Source: Burkholderia diffusa (GTDB lineage: Bacteria; Pseudomonadota; Gammaproteobacteria; Burkholderiales; Burkholderiaceae). Taken from it: DNA of 64,000 nucleotides. The notes beneath the pieces are model-generated. The model searched no databases and was not told the DNA's origin. It saw only the letters and a list, made by a program, of their open reading frames with translations. This document shows positions 1 through 7,669 of this stretch, in pieces. Where the stretch lies: assembly GCF_902499115.1 (NCBI RefSeq), contig NZ_CABVPN010000010.1, forward strand, positions 62,001 to 126,000, read 5' to 3'. The position numbers and the translations under genes were made by a program. Position 1 is the first letter of the stretch, and each line of letters starts with the position of its first letter.

Positions 1-364
1 CCGACACTGGCGCATCGGCGAGCGGGAAGTCGCGTTGCGCGGCGGCGTCGGCCACTGCGCGCACGGTGCCCGGGTCGATCGTGCTGCAGTCGACGAACGT
101 TGCGCCGGCGCGCGCGCCGGCCAGGACGCCGTCGTCGCCGAGATAAACCGCGCGCACGTGCTGCGCGGCCGGCAGCATCGTGATCACCAGCGACGCGCGG
201 GCGGCCGCCTCACGCGGCGACGCGGCCGCCGTCGCGCCCGCGCGCGTCGCGGCGTCGACTGCGTTCGCGTCGAGGTCGAACACCGTCAGGGCGTGTCCGG
301 CCTTGAGCAGGTTGGCGGCCATGGGGCCGCCCATGTTGCCGAGTCCGATGAATGCAATTTCCAT
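1..364 (-). CDS. mmsB: 3-hydroxyisobutyrate dehydrogenase, 3' end outside window
   Basis: Only the first 121 codons are present; the gene runs off the left edge. The N-terminus is a Rossmann fold with the GLGNMG dinucleotide motif at residues 7-12, and the sequence ends at the family's substrate-site motif DAPVS. The family oxidises 3-hydroxyisobutyrate to methylmalonate semialdehyde with NAD+ in valine breakdown. It lies 64 bp downstream of mmsA on the same strand, the standard mmsA-mmsB order, so the two products act in consecutive steps. The ATG at 364 gives a correct N-terminus with the beta strand starting at once. The call rests on the N-terminal half plus context; a related beta-hydroxyacid dehydrogenase is possible but unlikely. 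Confidence 0.88.
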   Translation of the reverse strand, partial: MEIAFIGLGNMGGPMAANLLKAGHALTVFDLDANAVDAATRAGATAAASPREAAARASLVITMLPAAQHVRAVYLGDDGVLAGARAGATFVDCSTIDPGTVRAVADAAAQRDFPLADAPVS

Positions 365-428
365 GTACAGGCTCCAGTGTCGACCGGACTTGGCGCTTCA
401 GCGCCTAGTCCGGTCCCATGCTTCGCAA

Positions 429-1955
429 TCAGCGCAGCGCGATCGTCGTGTTCACGCCGCCGGCCGTCGCGTCGTCGTCGAACCAGCGCGCGGTGACCGT
501 CTTCGTCTGCGTGTAGAACTGCACGACCTGCTTGCCGTACGGGCCGAGATCGCCGAGCTTCGAGCCGCGCGAGCCGGTGAAGCTGAAGTAGGGGACCGGC
601 ACCGGGATCGGGATGTTGATGCCGACCTGGCCGACGTCGATCTCGCTCTGGAACTTGCGCGCGGCCGCGCCGCTCTGCGTGAAGAGGCCGACGCCGTTGC
701 CCATCGGGTTGCGGTTCACGAGCGCGATCGCTTCGTCGAGCGTGTCGACTTCCATCACGACCACCACCGGCCCGAAGATTTCTTCCGTGTAGATCGACAT
801 GTCGGTCGTCACGCCCGAGAAGATCGTCGGGCCGACGAAGTTGCCTTGCTCGTAACCGGGCACCTTCACGTCGCGGCCGTCGAGCAGCAGCGTCGCGCCT
901 TCCTTCACGCCCGCGTCGATCAGCGACAGGACGCGCGCCTTCGCCGCCTTCGACACGACCGGGCCGACGTCCGTGCCGGCTTCGGCGCCGGCGTTGACCT
1001 TCAGCGCCTTCGCCTTTTCGACCAGATCGGGCAGCCAGTCGCGCGCGCGGCCGACCAGCACGACGACCGACGTCGCCATGCAGCGCTGACCGGCCGCGCC
1101 GAAGCCCGCGCCGACCAGCGCGTTGATCGACTGCTCGCGATGCGCATCCGGCAACACGACCGCGTGGTTCTTCGCGCCCATCATCGACTGCACGCGCTTG
1201 CCGTGCTGGCTGCCGAGGTTGTACACGTGCGTGCCGACGCGCGTCGAGCCGACGAACGAGATCGCCTTGATGTCCGGGTGCGTGCAGAGGCGATCGACCA
1301 CCGTCTTGCCGCCGTGCACGACGTTCAGCACACCTTGCGGCACGCCGGCCTCGATCGCCAGTTCGACGAGCTGCATCGTCGACAGCGGATCCTGTTCGGA
1401 CGGCTTCAGCACGAACGTGTTGCCGCACACGATCGCCATCGGGAACATCCACAGCGGGATCATGCCGGGGAAGTTGAACGGCGTAATGCCCGCGCACACG
1501 CCGATCGGCTGGCGCAGCGTGTAGGTGTCGACGCCGCCCGCGACGTTCTCCGCGAATTCGCCTTGCTGCAGCGTGCCGATCGAGCATGCGTGCTCGACCA
1601 CTTCGAGGCCGCGGAAGATGTCGCCCTGCGCATCGGGCAGCGTCTTGCCCTGCTCGGCCGTCAGCGTGTGCGCGATCCGTTCGAGATTGCGGCGCACCAG
1701 ATCCTGGAACTTCAGCATGATGCGCAGCCGCGCGCCGATCGGCGTCGTCTTCCAGGTCTGGAAAGCGCGCTGCGCGGACGCGATCGCGGCATCGACCTCG
1801 TCGAGCGTCGCGTACGGCACGCGGCCGATCACTTCCTGCGTCGCGGGGTTGACGATGTCGCCCCATTCGGCGCTTTGCGAATCGACGAACGCGCCGTCGA
1901 TCAGCAGCTTGGCGGTGGGCAGGGCGAGGGTGGTCTGGGGAACTGCGGCGTTCAT
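429..1955 (-). CDS. mmsA: Methylmalonate-semialdehyde dehydrogenase (CoA-acylating)
   Basis: A 508-aa aldehyde dehydrogenase superfamily protein. It shows the ALDH oxyanion Asn in TPFNFP (about N161), the cofactor Lys in LKPSE (K184) and the catalytic Cys in AGQRCM (C292). The sequence MMGAKNHAVV in place of the usual glutamate-containing ELGGK is typical of MmsA, which lacks the general-base Glu because CoA does the deacylation. It converts methylmalonate (or malonate) semialdehyde to propionyl-CoA or acetyl-CoA in valine and inositol catabolism. The ATG at 1955 has GGAGAG upstream and fits the family length of about 500 aa. It sits between the MHS transporter upstream (125 bp gap) and mmsB downstream, so the three look like one operon. 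Confidence 0.93.
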   Translation of the reverse strand: MNAAVPQTTLALPTAKLLIDGAFVDSQSAEWGDIVNPATQEVIGRVPYATLDEVDAAIASAQRAFQTWKTTPIGARLRIMLKFQDLVRRNLERIAHTLTAEQGKTLPDAQGDIFRGLEVVEHACSIGTLQQGEFAENVAGGVDTYTLRQPIGVCAGITPFNFPGMIPLWMFPMAIVCGNTFVLKPSEQDPLSTMQLVELAIEAGVPQGVLNVVHGGKTVVDRLCTHPDIKAISFVGSTRVGTHVYNLGSQHGKRVQSMMGAKNHAVVLPDAHREQSINALVGAGFGAAGQRCMATSVVVLVGRARDWLPDLVEKAKALKVNAGAEAGTDVGPVVSKAAKARVLSLIDAGVKEGATLLLDGRDVKVPGYEQGNFVGPTIFSGVTTDMSIYTEEIFGPVVVVMEVDTLDEAIALVNRNPMGNGVGLFTQSGAAARKFQSEIDVGQVGINIPIPVPVPYFSFTGSRGSKLGDLGPYGKQVVQFYTQTKTVTARWFDDDATAGGVNTTIALR

Positions 1956-2080
1956 GGAACTCTCCGGGAAACGATGGTGCGACGAAAAAGGGGGGGCTTG
2001 CGTCCGTCGCGCGTGCAGCCACGGCGGACGGCAAGTCGTATGGAAAACCGGGTAAAAACGGGCCGGCGTGCGTCGATGCG

Positions 2081-3400
2081 TTATGTACGTGCCGGCCGCA
2101 TCAGTGCGGTACACACGAGCGCGAACACACCGAAGCCGACGAGGTACGCGATCACGTAGTGCGGCTGGCCGCCGCCGGCCTTGAGCAGCGACGTCGCGAT
2201 CATCGGCGCGAAGCCGCCGCCGATCACGCCGGCGAGCTGCACCGACAGCGAGATGCCGCTGTAGCGGATCTCCGCGGGGAACTGCTGCGCGAACAGCAGC
2301 GACTCCGGTGCATAAAGAATCGGGAACACGACGCCGAGGCCGAGCACGATCGCCCACCATGCGTACGACGTCTGCTGCGTGCCGAGCATCATGAAGAACG
2401 GTGCCGCGAACGCGCACATCAGCACGAGGCCGATCGCGAACATCCGGCGCTGGCCGATGCGGTCGCTGAGATGCCCGCACAGCGGCATCGTGACGAGCGA
2501 CAGCGCCGCGCCGGCCGTGATCGCGTGCAGCATTTCGGCCTTCGGCAGATGCAACTGCTGCGTTGCATAGGCGAGCGCGAACGTGACGACCATGTAGAAC
2601 CAAGTGTTCTCTGCGGCGCGCGCGCCGACGATCGTCAGCACCTCGCGCGGATGGCGACGCAGCGCGGCCGTTACCGGCGACTTCTCGGCCTTGCCCTGGC
2701 GCTGCATCTTCTCGAAGTCCGGCGACTCGGGCACCTTCGCGCGGATGAACCAGCCGAGGCCGACGAGCGCGATGCTCGCGAGGAACGGCACGCGCCAGCC
2801 CCACGACAGCATGTCGGCTTCCGGCAGCGCGGCCACCGCGGCCATCGCGACCGACGAGAGTATCAGCCCGAGTCCGACGCCCGTTTGCGGCAGGCTGCCG
2901 AATAGCCCCTTGCGACCCTTCGGCGCGTGTTCGACGGCCATCAGCACCGCGCCGCCCCATTCGCCGCCGACCGCCATCCCCTGCAGGAAGCGCATCGCGA
3001 TCAGCAAGGCGGCGGCCCAGTAGCCGATGCGGTCGTACGACGGGATCAGCCCGATGATCATGCTCGGCACGCCCATCAGCAGCAGCGTGATCATGAGCAT
3101 CGACTTGCGGCCGATGCGGTCGCCGAAGTGGCCGAATACGATGCCGCCCATCGGCCGCCCGATGAAGCCGACCGCGAACGTGCCGAACGCGGCGAGCGTG
3201 CCGACGACGGGGTCCAGCGACGGGAAGAAGATGCGGTTGAACACCAGCGCGGCGGCGGTGCCGTAGAGGAAGAAGTCGTACCACTCGATCGTGGTGCCGG
3301 CCATGCTGGCCCAGCCGGCCAGCAGGTAGTGCCTCGCGGTGCGGGCGGGGGCCGGCGTCGCGACGGCTGCATGCTCATCGAGGGTGGATCGTGTCTGCAT
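2081..3400 (-). CDS. MFS transporter, metabolite:H+ symporter (MHS) family
   Basis: A 439-aa inner-membrane protein of the sugar/metabolite:proton symporter branch. It has the family's early motif TTIEWYDFFLYGTAAAL (about residues 36-52), the MFS loop motif FGHFGDRIGRKS between TM2 and TM3, and QGMAVGGEWGGAVLM in TM4. About 12 membrane segments are visible. Related proteins import dicarboxylates, osmolytes or branched organic acids by proton symport. It is first in a minus-strand operon with mmsA and mmsB, so the cargo is probably a precursor of methylmalonate or malonate semialdehyde, such as 3-hydroxyisobutyrate; this is inferred from context only. The divergent LysR gene at 3557 is the likely regulator. 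Confidence 0.85.
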   Translation of the reverse strand: MQTRSTLDEHAAVATPAPARTARHYLLAGWASMAGTTIEWYDFFLYGTAAALVFNRIFFPSLDPVVGTLAAFGTFAVGFIGRPMGGIVFGHFGDRIGRKSMLMITLLLMGVPSMIIGLIPSYDRIGYWAAALLIAMRFLQGMAVGGEWGGAVLMAVEHAPKGRKGLFGSLPQTGVGLGLILSSVAMAAVAALPEADMLSWGWRVPFLASIALVGLGWFIRAKVPESPDFEKMQRQGKAEKSPVTAALRRHPREVLTIVGARAAENTWFYMVVTFALAYATQQLHLPKAEMLHAITAGAALSLVTMPLCGHLSDRIGQRRMFAIGLVLMCAFAAPFFMMLGTQQTSYAWWAIVLGLGVVFPILYAPESLLFAQQFPAEIRYSGISLSVQLAGVIGGGFAPMIATSLLKAGGGQPHYVIAYLVGFGVFALVCTALMRPART

Positions 3401-3502
3401 GGTGTCTCCGTATTTTTTGCCCGCGGCTCATGGTCCGCAGGTCACGGTCGAGTATAGTTATGCGCAGATCCACAATGTACCGACAAGAAAACCGGTTGGA
3501 TG

Positions 3503-3514
3503 TGCATTTATGCA
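3503..3514. promoter_or_regulatory. Inverted repeat in the divergent MHS/LysR promoter
   Basis: A TGCAT-TT-ATGCA perfect inverted repeat lies in the 156-bp divergent gap between the transporter and the LysR gene. Short dyads in such gaps are the usual binding sites of LysR-type regulators. The role is inferred from position and symmetry only. Confidence 0.4.
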
Positions 3515-3556
3515 TATCGACGGCCGGCCCGGAGATTCCTGCCCTTTTTCCCGCAG

Positions 3557-4510
3557 ATGCGACACGCCACCGAGCCGGTTTCCGGCAACCTGAACTGGGA
3601 CGACCTGCGCTTCTTCCTCGAAGTCGCCCGCACGCAGCGCGCGAGCGGGGCGGCGAAGCGTCTCGGCGTCGACTACACGACCGTCGCGCGGCGCATTCGC
3701 GCGCTCGAGGCGGCGATGGGCACGCTGCTGTTCGACAAGTCACGCTCCGGCGGTTTCACGCTGACCGCCGAGGGGCAGCGGCTCGTCGCGTATGCGGATG
3801 CGATGGAGACGACCGTGCAGTCCGCGTGCGACCAGGTCGCGAATACCGGCGAGGCGCTGTCGGGCCACGTGCGGATCGGGTCGACCGAAGGATTCGGCTG
3901 CTTTTTCCTTGCGCCGCAGCTTGCGCGGTTTCGCGTCGAGCACCCGCACGTGACGGTCGATCTGCTGCCGGTCCCGCATTTCGTCAACCTGCCGAAGCGC
4001 GAGGCCGACCTGGCGATCACGCTCGAGCGGCCCGAGCGCGGGCCTTACGTGGTCACGAAGCTGTGCGACTACCAGTTGCGGCTCTATGCGACGCGCGACT
4101 ATCTGGCGAACCACGCGCCGATTACCTGCACCGACGATCTCGCGCACCATGCGTTCATCAGCTACGTCGACGATCTCGCGTTCAGCAGCGAGCTGCTGTA
4201 CCTGGAGCGCGCGGTGCCCGGCGCGACCGCCGGATTGCGCACGACGAGCGTGATCGCGCAGGTGTTCGCGGCGTTGCAGGGCGGCGCGCTCGCGATCCTG
4301 CCGTGCTTCATGGCGGCCACGCAGCCGGCGCTGGTGCCGGTGCTGCCGGACGACGTGGTGGTCACGCGGTGCTTCTGGCTGACGTGTCGCGAGGACCTGC
4401 GCAAGCTGCGCCGCGTGACGGCGCTGTGGGATTACCTGCGCGCGGCGGCGGACGCGAATCGGGCATTGCTGATGGGAGAGTCGGAGCAATTGCGATTCAT
4501 CGGGGATTGA
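3557..4510 (+). CDS. LysR family transcriptional regulator
   Basis: A 317-aa protein with the N-terminal LysR winged HTH (about residues 12-70: NWDDLRFFLEVART through RIRALEAAMG), followed by a periplasmic-binding-like effector domain beginning near GHVRIGSTEGFG. The reading frame is open from an ATG at 3500, but that would put basic, non-family residues before the HTH, so the ATG at 3557 is preferred although no clear Shine-Dalgarno is visible. It is divergent from the MHS-mmsAB operon and probably controls it in response to a substrate or intermediate. The C-terminus ends about 120 bp before the convergent dehalogenase gene. Confidence 0.85.
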   Translation: MRHATEPVSGNLNWDDLRFFLEVARTQRASGAAKRLGVDYTTVARRIRALEAAMGTLLFDKSRSGGFTLTAEGQRLVAYADAMETTVQSACDQVANTGEALSGHVRIGSTEGFGCFFLAPQLARFRVEHPHVTVDLLPVPHFVNLPKREADLAITLERPERGPYVVTKLCDYQLRLYATRDYLANHAPITCTDDLAHHAFISYVDDLAFSSELLYLERAVPGATAGLRTTSVIAQVFAALQGGALAILPCFMAATQPALVPVLPDDVVVTRCFWLTCREDLRKLRRVTALWDYLRAAADANRALLMGESEQLRFIGD

Positions 4511-4632
4511 GCGCGGCGGTGCGTCACGGGCCAACCGTCCCGTGTCGATCAGCTACGACGACGAACTTGACCGGGCCGCGGTGACGCTTGCACGTTCACG
4601 TCGCGAACGCCATCCGGGCACGTGGCCGTGCG

Positions 4633-5355
4633 TCAACCCGGACAACCGAGCCGGTCCGCGAGTTCGTGCAGGTCCTTGACGTCGAAATCCCACGCGCCGT
4701 CGGCTTTCAGATCCGTCGTCTGGTTCGGCCCGTGTTCGGTCGGCCGCAGCACGAACGCGGTCGCGAGCCCCAGTTGCCGCGCGGCGGCCAGATCGCCGTT
4801 GTGCGCGGCGACCAGGCACAGCTCGGCCGGCGCGACGCCGAGAATCTCGACCGCTTCGGTATAGACCTTCGGCGACGGCTTGTACGCGTGCGCGACTTCG
4901 GCGCCGAGAATCGCGTCCCACGGCAGGCCGCCGTGTTTCGCGACGTCGACCATCAGCCGGATGTTGCCGTTCGACAGCGGCGCGATCATGTAGCGCTGTT
5001 TCAGCCGCTGCAGCGCGGCGACGGAATCGGGCCATGGATCGAGCCGGTGCCACGCGAGGTTGAGCGCGTCGATCTCCGCGTCGGGCACGCCGTCGATCCC
5101 GTAGCGGTCGAGCGTGCGCACGAGGTTCTCGCGATGCAGTACGTCGAGCCGCACGTAGCGCCTGCGCCCGCTGCGGATTTCCTCCATCGACGGCGAATAT
5201 TCGCGGCGCCATGTATCGGCGAATTCGAACGGATCGCGATCCGGCGCATGGCGCGCCAGGAACGTGGCGGCTTCGCGCGCGACGCCGTTTCTCCAGTCGA
5301 CGATCGTTCCGAACACGTCGAAAACGAGCGCCTTGATGTCGGCAGGGTTCGTCAT
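4633..5355 (-). CDS. Haloacid dehalogenase, type II (HAD superfamily)
   Basis: A 240-aa cytoplasmic HAD hydrolase. Motif I is LVFDVFGTIVDW with nucleophile D13, motif II is PLSNGN, and the motif III Lys lies in YKPSPKVY. A cap region sits between motifs I and II (residues about 17-95). This arrangement fits (S)-2-haloacid dehalogenase-type enzymes, which hydrolyse 2-haloalkanoates to 2-hydroxyacids through an aspartyl ester. The motif IV region reads VAAHNGDL rather than the SSNxWD common in proven dehalogenases, so the true substrate may differ. The ATG at 5355 follows a weak GGAA. It is convergent with the LysR gene and stands alone as a transcription unit. Confidence 0.8.
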   Translation of the reverse strand: MTNPADIKALVFDVFGTIVDWRNGVAREAATFLARHAPDRDPFEFADTWRREYSPSMEEIRSGRRRYVRLDVLHRENLVRTLDRYGIDGVPDAEIDALNLAWHRLDPWPDSVAALQRLKQRYMIAPLSNGNIRLMVDVAKHGGLPWDAILGAEVAHAYKPSPKVYTEAVEILGVAPAELCLVAAHNGDLAAARQLGLATAFVLRPTEHGPNQTTDLKADGAWDFDVKDLHELADRLGCPG

Positions 5356-5658
5356 GGGATTCCGTGCAGGTCGGTCGGGGGAGGCGATGCGCGGCGGGGT
5401 GGCAACGCGCGACGCCGGTTCGAACGACATTGAAGCACGTATCCGCGAACGCGGCTGGCCGTGTCGTCGCGAGTGAAGCGCGCGGTGCGGCATCGAAGGT
5501 GCCTGGGAGGGCAGGCACGGCGTCAGACGCGGATCTCGGGGCCGCGCTGGAGACGGCTTCCCCGTCGGCGCGCTACCCGCCCGGGCCGACCGGCTCGGGC
5601 GGGTCAAGTCACGCAGCGCGCGCTTGCGGCCGCGACGCGTATCGGGTCCGCGCCGGAA
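5356..5658. other. 303-bp gap between dehalogenase and YcaC-like genes
   Basis: No coding sequence with a ribosome site is visible. The gap holds the promoter and leader of the dehalogenase gene on its left and the hairpin at 5575-5604 on its right. Confidence 0.5.
5575..5604. terminator. Strong GC hairpin between two minus-strand genes
   Basis: A 13-14 bp stem (ACCCGCCCGGGCCG paired with CGGCTCGGGCGGGT, one G.U pair) with a very short loop lies just past the stop of the YcaC-like gene. There is no T-tract, so it may terminate with Rho or stabilise the mRNA 3' end. Confidence 0.5.
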
Positions 5659-6297
5659 TCAGCTCTTGTCGTACGCGAACTGGATGCCCGCGGTGCCGCC
5701 GGTTTCGATGAACAGTTTCATGAACGCGGGAACGGTTTCACTGCGCGCCCAGTCGCGCTGCAGCTCGCAGAACAGCTGCGCGACGCTGATCATCTGGCCG
5801 CCGGCCTGCTCGATGCGACGCAGCGCGGCTTCATGCGCGGCGACCGATGTGCCGCCGACCGCGTCGACGACCACATAGACTTCATAGCCGGCCTTCAGCG
5901 CGTCGAGTGCCGGGAAGGTCAGGCATGCCTCGGTCCACAGCGCGGTCATGATCAGTTTCTTGCGGCCGGTGGCCTCGACGGCCTTGCGGAACTCGACGTC
6001 TTCCCACGAGTTGATGCTGGTGCGGTCGTAGGTCGGATAGCCTTCGAGCGCGGCGCGCAACTGCGGGATCGGCGGCTTGTTCAGGCCGGTCTTCACGTTG
6101 ACGGTCGAGTGGACGATCGGCAGGTTGTACGCGACCGCGGCCTTCGATGCGCCGACGATGTTGTTGATCAGCAGCTGGCGATCCATCGACGCGATGGAGT
6201 TCACCTGGACCGGCTGGTAATCGATGACGATGAACGCCGCGTTCTGCGGGGTGAGCAGGTGGTCGTTCGCGGGATCGCGAATCGGTTCGCTTGCCAT
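5659..6297 (-). CDS. YcaC-like isochorismatase-family hydrolase
   Basis: A 212-aa cysteine hydrolase of the isochorismatase-like fold. The core strand with the acidic residue is FIVIDYQ (D26), and the nucleophile is the Cys in TALWTEACLTFPA (C125), flanked by the family's LIMTALWTE signature. The overall sequence is nearest the YcaC branch, whose physiological substrate is unknown. No signal peptide is visible, so it is cytoplasmic. The ATG at 6297 follows a purine-rich stretch. It is divergent from the LysR gene at 6532, which is a plausible regulator. The substrate cannot be read from the sequence. Confidence 0.82.
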   Translation of the reverse strand: MASEPIRDPANDHLLTPQNAAFIVIDYQPVQVNSIASMDRQLLINNIVGASKAAVAYNLPIVHSTVNVKTGLNKPPIPQLRAALEGYPTYDRTSINSWEDVEFRKAVEATGRKKLIMTALWTEACLTFPALDALKAGYEVYVVVDAVGGTSVAAHEAALRRIEQAGGQMISVAQLFCELQRDWARSETVPAFMKLFIETGGTAGIQFAYDKS

Positions 6298-6452
6298 GGT
6301 TGCCTCCAGAGACAGAGCAGGAAGTGGGAGAAATCCCGACGGCTCGGGGGAGTGCCGCCGTGGCGTCGGGATCGTCGTCGCGGCGGTACGCCCGTGCCGT
6401 CGCAGACGTCCGATGCGGTTGCACGGCGGGCGAATGCTGCCGGCTTGGCCAT

Positions 6453-6471
6453 CGAATAAAGATGCTATTCG
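6453..6471. promoter_or_regulatory. Inverted repeat in the YcaC/LysR divergent promoter
   Basis: CGAATA-N7-TATTCG is a perfect 6-bp dyad centred between the divergent hydrolase and LysR genes, 60 bp before the LysR start. It is a candidate LysR operator by symmetry and position. Confidence 0.45.
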
Positions 6472-6531
6472 CGCAACAAACGGGTTTCCAGCCCCTTAAA
6501 ATGCCGTCAGTGTTCTATGAGTGGAACAATC

Positions 6532-7425
6532 ATGGATGACCTGAACGACCTCTACTATTTCGTGAAGGTGGTCGAGCACGGCGGATTCACGCAGGCGGGG
6601 CGCGTGCTGAATGTCCCGAAGTCGACGCTGAGCCGGCGCATCGCCGCGCTGGAAGCGCAATACGACGTGCGGCTGCTGCAGCGGACGACACGTCATTTCA
6701 CGGTCACGGAAACCGGCCGCGAATTCTACGAGCGCTGCCTCGCGGTGCTGGTCGAAGCCGACGCGGCGCGCGAGGTGATCGAGCGCCGGCACGCGGAGCC
6801 GCGCGGGATCGTCCGGGTGAGCTGCCCGACCGCGCTGCTCGAATATCGCGTGAGCGAGCTCATCGCGCGCTTCATGGCGATCCATCCGGCGGTGCACGTG
6901 CATCTCGAAGCGACGAACCGCCGCGTCGACCTGTTGAGCGAAGGCTTCGACCTGGCGCTGCGCGTGCGTTTCCCGCCGCTGGAGGACAGCGACCTCGTGA
7001 TGCGGATCCTCGGCGACAGCCCGCAGCGGCTGGTAGCCGCGCCGAAGTGGCTGAACGGGCGCGCCGTGCCGTCCGAACCGGCCGAGCTGGCCGGCGAACC
7101 GAGCCTCGATTGGGGGCCGCCGCGGCATCATGTGTGGCAACTGATCGGGCCGAACGGCGAGCAGGCGCAACTGCGCCATCACCCGCGCTACATCTCCGAC
7201 GACATGCACGCGTTGCGCGACGCGGCGATGCACGGCGTCGGCATCGTGCAGCTGCCGTGCATGGTCGTCGAGGACGCCCTGCGCGACGGCACGCTGATCG
7301 ACGTGCTGCCGGGGTGGGCGCCGAAGGGTGGCGTGATTCACGCGGTGTTTCCGTCCCGGCGCGGGCTCCTGCCGCGCGTGCGGTTGCTGATCGACTTCCT
7401 CGCCGAACATATCCGCAAGGACTGA
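6532..7425 (+). CDS. LysR family transcriptional regulator
   Basis: A 297-aa LysR regulator. The HTH runs over about residues 1-60 (MDDLNDLYYFVKVVEHGGF, then VPKSTLSRRIAALE), followed by an effector domain from about residue 90. The type with PKSTLSRRI and an RLLQRTTR wing belongs to the large CrgA/DsdC-like branch. An ATG at 6517 is also in frame, but GTGGA just before 6532 and the usual N-terminus favour 6532. It is divergent from the YcaC-like hydrolase, which it may control; no effector can be deduced. Confidence 0.85.
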   Translation: MDDLNDLYYFVKVVEHGGFTQAGRVLNVPKSTLSRRIAALEAQYDVRLLQRTTRHFTVTETGREFYERCLAVLVEADAAREVIERRHAEPRGIVRVSCPTALLEYRVSELIARFMAIHPAVHVHLEATNRRVDLLSEGFDLALRVRFPPLEDSDLVMRILGDSPQRLVAAPKWLNGRAVPSEPAELAGEPSLDWGPPRHHVWQLIGPNGEQAQLRHHPRYISDDMHALRDAAMHGVGIVQLPCMVVEDALRDGTLIDVLPGWAPKGGVIHAVFPSRRGLLPRVRLLIDFLAEHIRKD

Positions 7426-7669
7426 CGGCGGCGCAATCATCGGACGAATCGAATTCCGGCGGCAGGCCGGCCGCGACCGCGCGTTAGCCCTGATGCGCAG
7501 GGACGCGCAGGGCTGCACGGATTGGTGTTAAATGTATTTTGGTGCGCATCAGGGGCGCGCCGGAATGGGGACGCACCGGCGTCGCGTAAGCCCGGCGCGG
7601 AAAACGGCACGAAGCATCGCTCACGAATCGGGCGCATCAGACCCGGTTGAACTGACGGCAGGATTCAGC

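Noticed and set aside
180..2159. 659-codon open frame on the plus strand
   Set aside because: Antisense to mmsA and mmsB, both of which have full sets of active-site motifs.
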